Shown here in pieces: positions 6,865-16,304 of a stretch of 64,000 nt of DNA. The notes beneath the pieces are model-generated. The model was not told where the DNA came from, ran no database searches, and saw nothing but the letters and a program-made list of their open reading frames with translations. Source of the DNA: Acinetobacter genomosp. 15BJ (GTDB taxonomy: Bacteria; Pseudomonadota; Gammaproteobacteria; Pseudomonadales; Moraxellaceae); the NCBI RefSeq assembly GCF_000400715.1, contig NZ_KE007345.1, forward strand, positions 444,351 through 508,350, in the 5' to 3' direction. A program made the position numbers and the translations under genes. How positions within the stretch are numbered: the stretch's first letter is position 1; the number at the start of each line of letters is the position of its first letter.

Positions 6865-9282
6865 TTAAATATCCTCGATTTTAGGCAAACATGCGCCAAT
6901 ATGTAAATGGTGATAATGGTTTTTTGCATAGCTTGTGCCTGATATTTTAGGTTTCTTATTATAACCATCCTGAGTATAAAATACTGTAAAGCCAAACTTT
7001 CTTAACTCACGAACTAAAGTAATATTCCTTTGTTCATCATAATCATTATTTTGTGTCCAAATTGCGTTCGTTCTATGCGCATTGTTTTTTCCTATGTATC
7101 TGAAATCACATGCTTCACCATTACGATGCGTAACACTTGGTGCCTGTGAACTACCATCAATAAGGCTGCCCCCTGAACTTGGGTATTCCTCATAACCGAG
7201 ACTCATGAATGTACCAAGGACTCCTGACATGGTAATACCATTTAAATAAAATCTTATATTCCCTCCTGTCATAAACCATTTATATCCAATATTTCCACTC
7301 CTATAAGAGCCATGTTTTGTAAAATCAATAAGATAGCAGCTCCCAGAGATAACCTCATTTCCTGCTTTACGCATAGGCGCCTTAACAAATTTAGATTTCC
7401 CTAAATTATGAGTCTTACCGTTCTGGTCATAATAAATGAACTCAGCAAAACCAGTTGCAGCTTTATTCTCTCTTTTGATTTTTCCATCATGATAAATATG
7501 ATATCGAGTCGTATCACTTGTTGGCGGTGATTGATTACTTACCGTTGTTAATGGCTTTCCTCCACTTTCAGTATACGTATTATTTTGCTTCGTTTGATTC
7601 TTCTTATCTGGCTCAGTTTTCGCTTTTTCCGCTTCTTCTTTTGCTTTCTTTTCCTGAACATCTTTCTGCTGCTGTTGTCTTTTTAGATCTTCAGCCTGTT
7701 TACGTTTTGCATCTGCAATTTCATATAATTTCGATGCCTGAACAGCACTACCATTTACGGTAAAGGGTTTAGTTGAGCTTGATTTTTCAACGCGACTTAA
7801 AACTAAACTTTTTCCTTTTATACCAAAGCCAAAAACAAAACCCGTTAACATTCGTACATTCATTACACCGCGATTATTTGTTCTTTTCGGTATTTCTCGA
7901 CCTCGGTAAAAGAGACTAAACAATGTGTTTGGAACAGGTTTGCCGTCTTGAGTTACTGAAATATTAAAAGGATGTACAGGAAGCTTCACTTTGACTGTTG
8001 TATTTTTTAATGCCGTAGTTACTTGAAAATGATGAATAACCTGTTTCTGCCCATCACCTTCTACTGAAACCTCAACATCTTGTCCTTCCTCCGCAATAAT
8101 GCCTTGCTTGACCCCACGACTATCAGCTGTATGTTTTTTAATATTACCTTTGTAGGTAAGAAAAAAATTCATATTAGAGATTGCTTTACCAGAATCCCCT
8201 TCGACTATTTCAATATTAAAGTTTACATCTTTAGATGCAGGAGTTGCCTCTGCCTCTTGAGAGGTCGAAGATTGTTCCTGTTCATTTCTTACTTCTTGAG
8301 GTGTTTTATTAACCTGAGGTCTTGGTTGAGGCGTACTATCTGTCTCTAAAGTTGCTGAATGGCTTGTAACTTTAAAATCACTTAAAGTTGCTTTTTGTTT
8401 TTCATTTGCTTTTTGAATAATACTATTCGACTCTTTTCCATCAGCAACTATTTTTATTTCTGTGTTTGGGTTTCTAACAATAACAGGAAGGTTACCATTC
8501 TCATCACTCTTAACCTTAACTCTTGTTTCGCCTGAAATATATTTACCATTATTTTTAGAAACAATTGTTACTTCTTTATTTTTTAATTCTAAACCTGCAC
8601 TATCTTTTAGAGTAATATAAATTTTTCTTTTGCAACAGCTTTCTAAATCAAAGCCACCGAACATTGATAAGTATGAAGAGATATGTGTTCCATTACCATC
8701 AGATACAGCTGATTTTTTCTTAAATACAGGTGAGCCAAGAAAAGTTGCTAGCCCTCCTTCACCCATTAAATGAGCACTAGCTATTGCTCCTGATTCAGTT
8801 ACCTCGACCCCGTTAATAATTTTCCCATAATATTGATTGAAGTTTAATATCTGCATACGTTTACATAAATAATTTATCCAATCACTAACTGCCATTAATT
8901 GTAATTCAGGCTTTGTAAGAAAATCATTGAATGAATGAATTCCATTTTTACCTGACCATTCCCCTTTCCAGTCATTTTTATCAAAAGTTGCTCTAATCGT
9001 ATCTATTCTTTGCTTCTCTTTCTCTGGATTTAGCTTTCTAAAATCTACACCTAAATCTCCTAAATAGTATCCAGTTTCAAATAAGGCAGACTCTCCCATT
9101 TGAAAAAAACCACGATATCCTCCTGAGCTTTTTTTAGCTGCTGCTATTATATTCGATTTGTGATTTAAGCCTAACTTTAAATCAGCACTTGATTCTTTAT
9201 AACTAACAGCTTGTATAAATCCATTTCTATTTAATTCAAAATCTTGTACTGATCCATCTTGAAACTGTATAGTCTTTTTCAT
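6865..9282 (-). CDS. Predicted bifunctional cell-wall-degrading T6SS effector
   Basis: An 805-residue modular protein without a signal peptide, encoded behind vgrG. The N-terminal 180 residues look lysozyme/transglycosylase-like: a Glu in SYKESSADL (E30) and GGYRGFFQMGE near 54-64. Residues about 215-520 hold two or three strand-rich Ig-like modules. A charged Lys/Glu/Gln linker follows (about 530-590). The C-terminal domain carries the M15 zinc-peptidase signature HxxGxAxD (H719 to D726) and the HxH pair H792/H794. The predicted roles are cleavage of glycan strands and of peptide stems. A. baumannii Tse4 is, from memory, a bifunctional wall-targeting T6SS effector; homology to it is my inference. 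The start overlaps the previous stop by one base (TAATG). Confidence 0.8.
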   Translation of the reverse strand: MKKTIQFQDGSVQDFELNRNGFIQAVSYKESSADLKLGLNHKSNIIAAAKKSSGGYRGFFQMGESALFETGYYLGDLGVDFRKLNPEKEKQRIDTIRATFDKNDWKGEWSGKNGIHSFNDFLTKPELQLMAVSDWINYLCKRMQILNFNQYYGKIINGVEVTESGAIASAHLMGEGGLATFLGSPVFKKKSAVSDGNGTHISSYLSMFGGFDLESCCKRKIYITLKDSAGLELKNKEVTIVSKNNGKYISGETRVKVKSDENGNLPVIVRNPNTEIKIVADGKESNSIIQKANEKQKATLSDFKVTSHSATLETDSTPQPRPQVNKTPQEVRNEQEQSSTSQEAEATPASKDVNFNIEIVEGDSGKAISNMNFFLTYKGNIKKHTADSRGVKQGIIAEEGQDVEVSVEGDGQKQVIHHFQVTTALKNTTVKVKLPVHPFNISVTQDGKPVPNTLFSLFYRGREIPKRTNNRGVMNVRMLTGFVFGFGIKGKSLVLSRVEKSSSTKPFTVNGSAVQASKLYEIADAKRKQAEDLKRQQQQKDVQEKKAKEEAEKAKTEPDKKNQTKQNNTYTESGGKPLTTVSNQSPPTSDTTRYHIYHDGKIKRENKAATGFAEFIYYDQNGKTHNLGKSKFVKAPMRKAGNEVISGSCYLIDFTKHGSYRSGNIGYKWFMTGGNIRFYLNGITMSGVLGTFMSLGYEEYPSSGGSLIDGSSQAPSVTHRNGEACDFRYIGKNNAHRTNAIWTQNNDYDEQRNITLVRELRKFGFTVFYTQDGYNKKPKISGTSYAKNHYHHLHIGACLPKIEDI

Positions 9283-9815
9283 TATTTAAACCTGTCATTA
9301 ATCTTATATTTAGAAATATTACTAATAGATGTTTCTTTGAATAAATATCCATTTAGAGTGGATACAATATTTACATCCTCTCCAACTTTACTACAAGATA
9401 AATTCACATCTACGGAATCTTCTTTTCTAAACCCATTTTTAATTTTTTTTCGATCTATTTTCCTTGAATATGCGAATGAATTAATATCATTATAAATCAT
9501 GATAAGATCAGTTTTATTATGTTTCATTTCCGCCCAATAAATATAATAATTTTTATTTTTATACTGAACATGATTACATGTTCCTGTAGATGTCCAATTT
9601 TTATCTTTTAAATCAAAGCCAATGTTTTTTGCTATTTTTTTGTTTTCTTTACTAAAGTTATCTTCCCATATATCAGGACACTGAACATCTTCTAATACAA
9701 TCACTTGTACTGCTGGCTCGCTCCAATATTTCATACATTCTTTAGCACTTTCTGCATGTAAATTTATACTATTTAGCAAAATACATGCACCAATCATTAT
9801 CTTTACAGTTTTCAT
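9282..9815 (-). CDS. Small exported protein between vgrG and the effector
   Basis: A 177-residue protein starting at the ATG at 9815. I prefer this over an upstream in-frame start because it has an AAGGA ribosome site overlapping the vgrG stop and begins directly with a signal peptide (MKTVKIMIGACILLNSINLHA, cleavage before ESAKE). The mature part has several Cys (KECMKYW, DVQCPD, GTCNH, LSCSK) suited to periplasmic disulfides. No family is recognised. T6SS adaptors are normally cytoplasmic, so the signal peptide argues for an immunity or stabilising role. It is coupled to vgrG upstream and to the effector downstream. Confidence 0.75.
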   Translation of the reverse strand: MKTVKIMIGACILLNSINLHAESAKECMKYWSEPAVQVIVLEDVQCPDIWEDNFSKENKKIAKNIGFDLKDKNWTSTGTCNHVQYKNKNYYIYWAEMKHNKTDLIMIYNDINSFAYSRKIDRKKIKNGFRKEDSVDVNLSCSKVGEDVNIVSTLNGYLFKETSISNISKYKINDRFK

Positions 9816-9822
9816 TATTAAA

Positions 9823-12800
9823 TTAATCCTTAAGTCCAAAACTTTCAAAATCTGCTTTTAAATCTGTATCATCAATATGTTCATCACTATCGTGCTCATG
9901 GTTATGATCATCATCGCCACCGCAACAAGCCTCATCTGAACCATGACCTTGCCCTTCCGTGATCACTTCTTCAACCAGTTGTAGCTTATCTGAACTGTCA
10001 TCATTCTTACCGAGTAAAAGAATTTCAACGCTATCTGGGTTATCACTAAAGATCCGCCCCGTCCTTGCGAACTGATCAAGAAAACCGATGTATTCTGTTT
10101 TCTTAGCGTGATTAATAACTTTATATTTAAATCCATCTTTCAATAAATCCGCATTAATCAACTCGCTAAAATCAAATCGGCGGCTAAAGATTCCACTTTC
10201 TGGCATTTTAGGCAGTTCAGCATTTACGGTTGCCCCACTCACAAACAAATGTTGACCAGCCTTACTCTCAAACTTACCACCTGTGGTTGAAAACACCCCG
10301 TTGGCATTGATCTTCAACTGAGAACCACCCGCTGTAAGTACAATCTCTTTAGGACTGGTGATTTCAATCTTATCTTCAGTAGAAATCAGTTTAACCACCT
10401 TCTTGGCAATTGCTTCAATCGCATCGTCCTGCGCCTGCAACTCCAATTTCCCTTTTGCTGCGTACGCCCTAAAGCCCTTTTGTGCAGCAAACAAACTGAT
10501 TTTGTCCTGTGCATGACCAATAATATTCTTCTGTGCACTCAAGTTAATTGAACCGCTGGCACTCTCGGCAATATCCTGAGAAGCCTGCAAAATAATATTT
10601 TCAGGCGTGGTTAACGCAATCCCATTCGGTGATGCCAACAACATCAAGGCCTGTCTGAAAATCTTGCCTTTCTCTTGTTGCTTGGTATCGGAACTACTTT
10701 CCAAACCTTGGGTATAACCTTCCATAAAGCCCTGTAAGGAGCTCAATGCTTTGGACGGGGTGATGTCTAACTTGCTGCCTTTACTAAAGGTGCCACAGGT
10801 ACTCATCAGCTCAAAATCTTTAATATCGACATTGGCCAAAACCTTTCCGACTTCTTTAATACTCTCAAACGGGTTTTGCTGAATCCGATCTTTAATACTG
10901 GCAAGCTTGCCTTTGACAATATCAGCACCATGCTCTTCTACGTTTTCAATGAACTCTTTCAGATTTTCAACCGCATCTTTGGCATCACTAAAGAATGCAT
11001 TAAATTCTTCTACCGCGCCTTTGGCATTGCCGCCGAGCGCACCAATATCCTCAATAAAACCACCACAATCCTTTAAAGCATGAATCGGATCATTACTCAT
11101 CCCTTCTTTAAATAGATTTAAGGTGCTACCTAATGCTTGTCCCGTGGTTTTAAGTTCCAATGACTGAATAAACTTCGGTAAACGGTTAATCACATTCAGC
11201 GCATCGGTCTGTTGCTTTGCAGCCACTTCACTGAGCATTTTCATACTGTCATAACCCTGTGACAGCAAAGATTGTGCTTGAGCGGCTTCCAGATGATCAG
11301 CAATGGCCTGTTCTTGGGCATAGGTACTAATCAGCATGCCTTTACCCGCCCGTACAGCACCCCAAGCATCGGTTCTGAGCTCGAAGCCCTCACCACGGCC
11401 GTTGCTGCTTTCCTGCACTTTAGGGTGACTTAAATTACCTAAATTCAACTGTGTTGCCGCATGGCTACTTTGTAACTGGGTACTGATTTGCCCTGTCGTA
11501 TCATCAAAGCGTAACTGGTTAAAACCACTCCCATTCACTTCCTGACTGCAGATACCACTGAGTTTTTTAGTGTCGGGAAGCTGCCCTTTGACATCAAATT
11601 TGGTTGGAGAACGCTGTGCTTCATGGATTCGCCCTGTCACAAAAGGACGGTCGATATTGCCATCAAAGAAGTCGATGACCACCACCTCACCGATACGCGG
11701 CAAGAAGCGTGCTCCATAGCCTTCCCCCGCCCAAGGCGTAAGGACATCCACCCATGCGGAGTCGGTGTCATTGTCATTGCTGCCCGCACCGCCATCATGT
11801 CCATGATCATCACTACGAGTAAACAGAAAGCGTACTTTAATCCGCCCCCACTCATCCACATAAATGGTTTCCCCTTCTGGCCCGACCACTTTGGCGCGTT
11901 GCGGATAAGCAATCGGACGATGCAACTCTGGATCATATTCAGGGGTGATTTTGATCTGACGGCGAATCAAGGTCAGTTCATTGCCTTGACGCTCGATGTC
12001 GTCATAGCCTCGTTGATCCCAGCGGCTTTGGCTGAGCAGTTGACTGACTTGTTGCTGTAAATCTTTCGGTAAATTATTTTGATTATAGAAATTCTTGGCA
12101 ATAATCAGGAACTCTTGATCGGCCCCTTCATGCTGATCAATTTCAGGATGTTCCCTGAGATTAAACCAATAACCAACTTGGCTATCGCGCACGGTACTAT
12201 AAGCCTTAAAGTATTTGGCTTGACTGGCGTACATGTCATTGAATTGCTGATTCAGTTTTTCCAACTGACTGCCACCGGAGGCAGTAGCTTGGTCTTCACC
12301 CTTTAAGTCCTGCATCCAAGCTGGACTGATATGCCATGCCTGCTCAAGGCTTAAACTGGCAGAATCAAAACTTTCCGAATGGTTATGGCTGGTGACCACT
12401 GAGCCTGCACCTTCTTCTTGTGCCAAGGCATCGGGCTGCCAACGTTGCAGATGCACCGCAGTCGGCTGCAAGCTACGCACGGCCACAAAACTGGTCATGC
12501 TGTCTTGGAATTCAGTGGCACTGCTGCGGTGATAACGAATACTCCGTCGAGCCAAAGCTTGATATTGACTATTATCATCAATCAATCTTAACTTCTGTGC
12601 TTTAACAGGGGTACTTGAATGCGCTACAAAAAGCTCAGCTTCATCAATCAGCCAGTTTATGCCTTCACTGCGCCATAGGCGTGTGAGAAAAGAATAGTCG
12701 GATTCATTATGGCCCATTACAAATGGGCGTATATCATAATTCTGGCTTAAGCCACTCAGATCCAAACTCAAACTTGCCGCAAATAGTGGACTTCTTTGCT

Positions 12801-13224
12801 GCCATTCCTTGAATAAAACTTCGGTGATTTCCACAATGCTTTTATTCATAAAAACACGGCTATTACGGCGCTTATGCCATAAATGGGTCGCATCGTTTAC
12901 AGTCAGCTTATACAGCGTTAATGCGCCATCGCTTTGTCCATAACTGGCCTCAGTTACAATCCCTGTGGTGCGAAACAGTTGCCCTGAATCGGTGACCTGA
13001 TCAACTGCAACCTGAGTCCCAATAAATTGTTTGAGCGGAATCTGGGCATTGGTCGAAAGACAAATCAGCTCGGCTTCCAAACCCACATTGAGTTGATGCT
13101 GGCCTTGTATGCGTTGTAAAAAAACTTGATTATTCAGTAGATTATTAGAAAATTGTACGTGAATGGCACGTTTCTGTGCATTTAGCCCTATTTTTTCTAA
13201 TACATTAAATATATTAAAAAGCAT
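9823..13224 (-). CDS. vgrG: T6SS spike protein VgrG with a His/Cys-rich acidic tail
   Basis: A 1133-residue VgrG, the trimeric tip of the type VI secretion needle. Order: gp27-like base (1 to about 400), gp5-like OB fold (around 440-560, with RAKVVGPEGETIYVDEWGR and GEGYGARFLPRIGE), a long helical insert (about 620-850), and a DUF2345-type beta-helix (about 858-1020, from LMLLASPNGIAL). The last 40 residues are unusual: acidic, with CC at 1100-1101 and five His between 1094 and 1116. The genes behind it are its likely cargo. No other T6SS structural gene is in the window, so this is an orphan vgrG island. Its DNA is less A+T-rich than that of the cargo genes. Confidence 0.95.
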   Translation of the reverse strand: MLFNIFNVLEKIGLNAQKRAIHVQFSNNLLNNQVFLQRIQGQHQLNVGLEAELICLSTNAQIPLKQFIGTQVAVDQVTDSGQLFRTTGIVTEASYGQSDGALTLYKLTVNDATHLWHKRRNSRVFMNKSIVEITEVLFKEWQQRSPLFAASLSLDLSGLSQNYDIRPFVMGHNESDYSFLTRLWRSEGINWLIDEAELFVAHSSTPVKAQKLRLIDDNSQYQALARRSIRYHRSSATEFQDSMTSFVAVRSLQPTAVHLQRWQPDALAQEEGAGSVVTSHNHSESFDSASLSLEQAWHISPAWMQDLKGEDQATASGGSQLEKLNQQFNDMYASQAKYFKAYSTVRDSQVGYWFNLREHPEIDQHEGADQEFLIIAKNFYNQNNLPKDLQQQVSQLLSQSRWDQRGYDDIERQGNELTLIRRQIKITPEYDPELHRPIAYPQRAKVVGPEGETIYVDEWGRIKVRFLFTRSDDHGHDGGAGSNDNDTDSAWVDVLTPWAGEGYGARFLPRIGEVVVIDFFDGNIDRPFVTGRIHEAQRSPTKFDVKGQLPDTKKLSGICSQEVNGSGFNQLRFDDTTGQISTQLQSSHAATQLNLGNLSHPKVQESSNGRGEGFELRTDAWGAVRAGKGMLISTYAQEQAIADHLEAAQAQSLLSQGYDSMKMLSEVAAKQQTDALNVINRLPKFIQSLELKTTGQALGSTLNLFKEGMSNDPIHALKDCGGFIEDIGALGGNAKGAVEEFNAFFSDAKDAVENLKEFIENVEEHGADIVKGKLASIKDRIQQNPFESIKEVGKVLANVDIKDFELMSTCGTFSKGSKLDITPSKALSSLQGFMEGYTQGLESSSDTKQQEKGKIFRQALMLLASPNGIALTTPENIILQASQDIAESASGSINLSAQKNIIGHAQDKISLFAAQKGFRAYAAKGKLELQAQDDAIEAIAKKVVKLISTEDKIEITSPKEIVLTAGGSQLKINANGVFSTTGGKFESKAGQHLFVSGATVNAELPKMPESGIFSRRFDFSELINADLLKDGFKYKVINHAKKTEYIGFLDQFARTGRIFSDNPDSVEILLLGKNDDSSDKLQLVEEVITEGQGHGSDEACCGGDDDHNHEHDSDEHIDDTDLKADFESFGLKD

Positions 13225-13341
13225 TTTTTATAATCAGATCGTACGGGAATCGGCTGAACTTTACAAAAAACAGACCTATCTGTCCATAAAAAAAGCCTTT
13301 AAGCAACAAAATGGCACAACTTGATTAGTTATTGAGAAAAT

Positions 13342-13375
13342 AAAACCCGAAACATGCATTCATATTTCGGGTTTT
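13342..13375 (-). terminator. Bidirectional terminator between dsbB and vgrG
   Basis: AAAACCCGAAA (13342-13352) pairs perfectly with TTTCGGGTTTT (13365-13375) around a 12-base loop. On the minus strand it follows dsbB, separating the dsbB-gshA transcript from the vgrG island. Confidence 0.8.
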
Positions 13376-13401
13376 TAAAAGGATTTAGAATAACGGTTCG
13401 C

Positions 13402-13908
13402 TTATTTTTGTGTAACGCTATAGTTTCTAAATAATTGCCATAAGCAGATCAATAAAATCAAACTAAAATAAACCAGAGACCAAACGGGTAGCGATTGACC
13501 GAGGAAAGTCCAATCTATCGCGGCGCATTCACCTGAACCCGAAAGCACTTCTTGTAGTACAGTTTTCATTGGCAAGGCATCAACTAGATAGTTTAAGCCA
13601 GGCCCACAACTTGGAACCTGATCAGGTGGTAAACTTTGCAACCAAACATGACGTGCCGCAACACCAACTGACCAACCAATCGATAAAGTGGCCAAGAAGG
13701 CATAAAAACGTTTAAATCCGCTCGAAACTGGATTATGGATAAATGCGACAAGCGCAATTAAACCCATTCCAATTAAGCCAAGGCGTTGAAAAATACAGAG
13801 TGGACAAGGATCCAAACCTTGCACATGTTCTAAATACAACGCAAATGAGATACCAATAATGCTGGTCAGTACCAGTACTGCACTGACTAAGCGGTAATTC
13901 CATCGCAT
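13402..13908 (-). CDS. dsbB: Disulfide bond formation protein B
   Basis: Inner-membrane quinone reductase that reoxidises DsbA. The 168-residue chain has four membrane segments, the first periplasmic Cys pair in CPLC (C35, C38) and the second pair at C101 (VPSCGPG) and C128 (GECAAIDW), all as in the family. It follows gshA after 18 bp on the same strand, so the two are likely co-transcribed, linking glutathione synthesis with periplasmic disulfide chemistry. Confidence 0.96.
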   Translation of the reverse strand: MRWNYRLVSAVLVLTSIIGISFALYLEHVQGLDPCPLCIFQRLGLIGMGLIALVAFIHNPVSSGFKRFYAFLATLSIGWSVGVAARHVWLQSLPPDQVPSCGPGLNYLVDALPMKTVLQEVLSGSGECAAIDWTFLGQSLPVWSLVYFSLILLICLWQLFRNYSVTQK

Positions 13909-13926
13909 GGGAAGTCCTCTAAAATT

Positions 13927-15501
13927 TTAACGGTATTGTGCAAGATATTGTTCAAAACTCATGTCGTTATCTTGTTCAAGTTGCGCCTGTTTTTGCAACG
14001 AAGTTTGCGCCAATTGTTCAAAATATTGTTTGCGTTCTTCACTGAGTGGATGCTGGTCATAATGATCGACATGTTGCTGCGCCATGACACTCCCAAAATT
14101 CCATGTGCCCCCATGTTGCAAGGTATCTGCAATCACATGAGCCGAAGGGGTATTTTCGACATGGTCTAGGCGTTGTTGCATCACTTGAATGGCATCTTGA
14201 TATAGCTGGGTGCCATCCATTTGGTCTAGGATCTTGGCACAAGCTTGAATTGCATTTAAATGAGTTTGTGCCCAGTCTTTTAAAGCAATCGACTGGTTTC
14301 CCTCTTCGATCTTGGCATCTGCCGCACGACCACGATTGACTACTTCCGTTTGGTTACGATCAATCTGTTCTTGTTCTTCAGCAAATAAATCTGGACTGTC
14401 TTTGAGTAAGCAGTACAAGGCTAAACTTTCAAGAAAGCCTGCCGAGATTTCATCAATGCCAATGGCACTATACGGATTCACATCCACTGCACGTAATTCG
14501 ACGTAGCCGACGCCACGATTTTTTAAGGCTTGTGAAGGTGTTTCACCCGCTTGTGGCACCTGTTTAGGACGCACCAGACTGTAGTATTCATTTTCTATCT
14601 GTAGCACATGATCATTGATCTGAATCGGCTCGCCCTGTTCATCATTTAAACCGAGCTGAGTAAATTCTGGATATGGGGTGTGCACGGCTTTTTGTAAGCC
14701 ATCTAAATAATCATGCAGATCGTTATAATGAATCCCAAGTTCTTTTTGTGCTGAGTTTTGATAGCCCAAACGTCCCATCCGCAATGCAGTCGCTTCAGGC
14801 AAATAGAGCGTGCCTTTGACTAAAGGCTGTAAGTGATGTTGACGACCTGTCAGGAAGCAACGACACACCGATGGACTTGCACCCAGCATATACATCACCA
14901 AAGGAATCAGGCGAATAAAATTGCGGATCAAACCAAAATAACGATGGCTACGATAATCTTGCAGGCTGAGCTGTTTTAATTGTGGGTTGCTCTCATGCTG
15001 CTGCAAAACTGCAAATAGTTGTTCTGGAAAGGACAAATTATAATGAACGCCTGAAATGGTTTGCATACGGCGCCCGTAACGCACGCCTAAACCACGTCGG
15101 TATAAGGTTTTAAAGCGGCCAATATTGGAACTGCCATATTGTGCCAGTTTAATATTTTCTTCGTTATCATCCAGCATACATGGCATCGACAAAGGCCAGA
15201 GTTTCTCACCCTCTTCTAACTGTTGATGTACGATGCTATGGATATCACTCAACTCATTTAAAGCGGCAGCAATGGTCGTTTGTGGCGTCGTGATAAACTC
15301 CATCAATGCTTCTGAATAATCAGTGGTGATATGCGGATGTGTGAGTGCCGAACCTAAAGCGATTGGGTGATTTTGTTGTGATAAAAATCCATTGCTTTGC
15401 ATGCGTAGGCTTTCACGCTCAATCCCACGTAACATCCCCTTTAATAGCGAGGCATCTACCCAAGTTGGTATCACAGAGGAAGTAAGGCTGGGTTGATTCA
15501 T
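13927..15501 (-). CDS. gshA: Glutamate-cysteine ligase
   Basis: First enzyme of glutathione synthesis: ATP-dependent joining of the glutamate gamma-carboxyl group to cysteine. The 524 residues match the proteobacterial class I enzyme in length and layout: the N-terminal LRGIERESLR substrate-binding segment, the TTDYSEALMEFIT region and the central YVELRAVDVNPY segment are all recognisable. The ATG at 15501 directly precedes conserved sequence. It is the first gene of a gshA-dsbB pair. Confidence 0.96.
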   Translation of the reverse strand: MNQPSLTSSVIPTWVDASLLKGMLRGIERESLRMQSNGFLSQQNHPIALGSALTHPHITTDYSEALMEFITTPQTTIAAALNELSDIHSIVHQQLEEGEKLWPLSMPCMLDDNEENIKLAQYGSSNIGRFKTLYRRGLGVRYGRRMQTISGVHYNLSFPEQLFAVLQQHESNPQLKQLSLQDYRSHRYFGLIRNFIRLIPLVMYMLGASPSVCRCFLTGRQHHLQPLVKGTLYLPEATALRMGRLGYQNSAQKELGIHYNDLHDYLDGLQKAVHTPYPEFTQLGLNDEQGEPIQINDHVLQIENEYYSLVRPKQVPQAGETPSQALKNRGVGYVELRAVDVNPYSAIGIDEISAGFLESLALYCLLKDSPDLFAEEQEQIDRNQTEVVNRGRAADAKIEEGNQSIALKDWAQTHLNAIQACAKILDQMDGTQLYQDAIQVMQQRLDHVENTPSAHVIADTLQHGGTWNFGSVMAQQHVDHYDQHPLSEERKQYFEQLAQTSLQKQAQLEQDNDMSFEQYLAQYR

Positions 15502-15728
15502 ATTCTATGCTCGCTTATTCAAGATCAGCCGACTACATGCATGGTAGCGACGTCGTCGATTCTACAGACATGATGTGCATGCCAATCCCTTCGACTCAGC
15601 CAATTATAACGACAATTACAATCTAGTCATCTGATTTAGTTTGGCAATTTTTATCACAATCTTGTTACATAAGACACGCAAAAATTGTGATTTTATTGAA
15701 AAATAAATCTTCCAATGGATACTCGCCC

Positions 15729-16268
15729 ATGCAAGCGCAAGACATTCTTAATTTTTGGTTTGACCCTGAGCATCGTTCACTTTGGTTTGCCAAAAGTGAT
15801 GATTTTGATGCAAAAATTCGTGCGTCCTTTGCAGAGATTCATCAGCAAGCTGCTCAGGCGGAGCTGTGGTCATGGCGCCAAACGCCTGAAGGGCGTTTGG
15901 CTGAAATTATTGTCCTCGATCAGTTCTCACGAAATTTATATCGAGATCAGGCACAGGCCTTTGCCTACGACAGCTTGGCTTTAACACTTTCACAAGAAGC
16001 GATTAGTTTGCAGTTGGATGCACAACTCAGTCCTGAGCAACGTTCCTTTCTTTATATGCCGTTTATGCATAGTGAATCCAAACTCATACATGAGTTTGCC
16101 CTAAAATTATTTCAACGTTTAGGCAATGAAATCAATTTAAACTTTGAGAAAAAGCATAAAGTGATCATTGATCGTTTTGGTCGTTATCCACATCGCAATG
16201 CAATTTTAGGTCGTCACTCAAGCGCTGAAGAACTGGAATTTTTAACTCAACCCAATAGTAGTTTTTAA
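15729..16268 (+). CDS. DUF924 family protein
   Basis: A protein of 179 residues from the ATG at 15729 (a GTG at 15687 would add 14 poorly conserved residues). The DUF924 hallmarks are clear: DILNFWFDPEHRSLWF at the start, ILDQFSRN-type motif (VLDQFSRNLYR), YMPFMHSES and FGRYPHRN. The fold is helical and resembles tetratricopeptide repeats; the function is not known. It is followed 36 bp later by a lipoprotein gene on the same strand. Confidence 0.88.
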   Translation: MQAQDILNFWFDPEHRSLWFAKSDDFDAKIRASFAEIHQQAAQAELWSWRQTPEGRLAEIIVLDQFSRNLYRDQAQAFAYDSLALTLSQEAISLQLDAQLSPEQRSFLYMPFMHSESKLIHEFALKLFQRLGNEINLNFEKKHKVIIDRFGRYPHRNAILGRHSSAEELEFLTQPNSSF

Positions 16269-16304
16269 GTCGATCTCCCTCGACACTGTACACAGGAATG
16301 GCAT

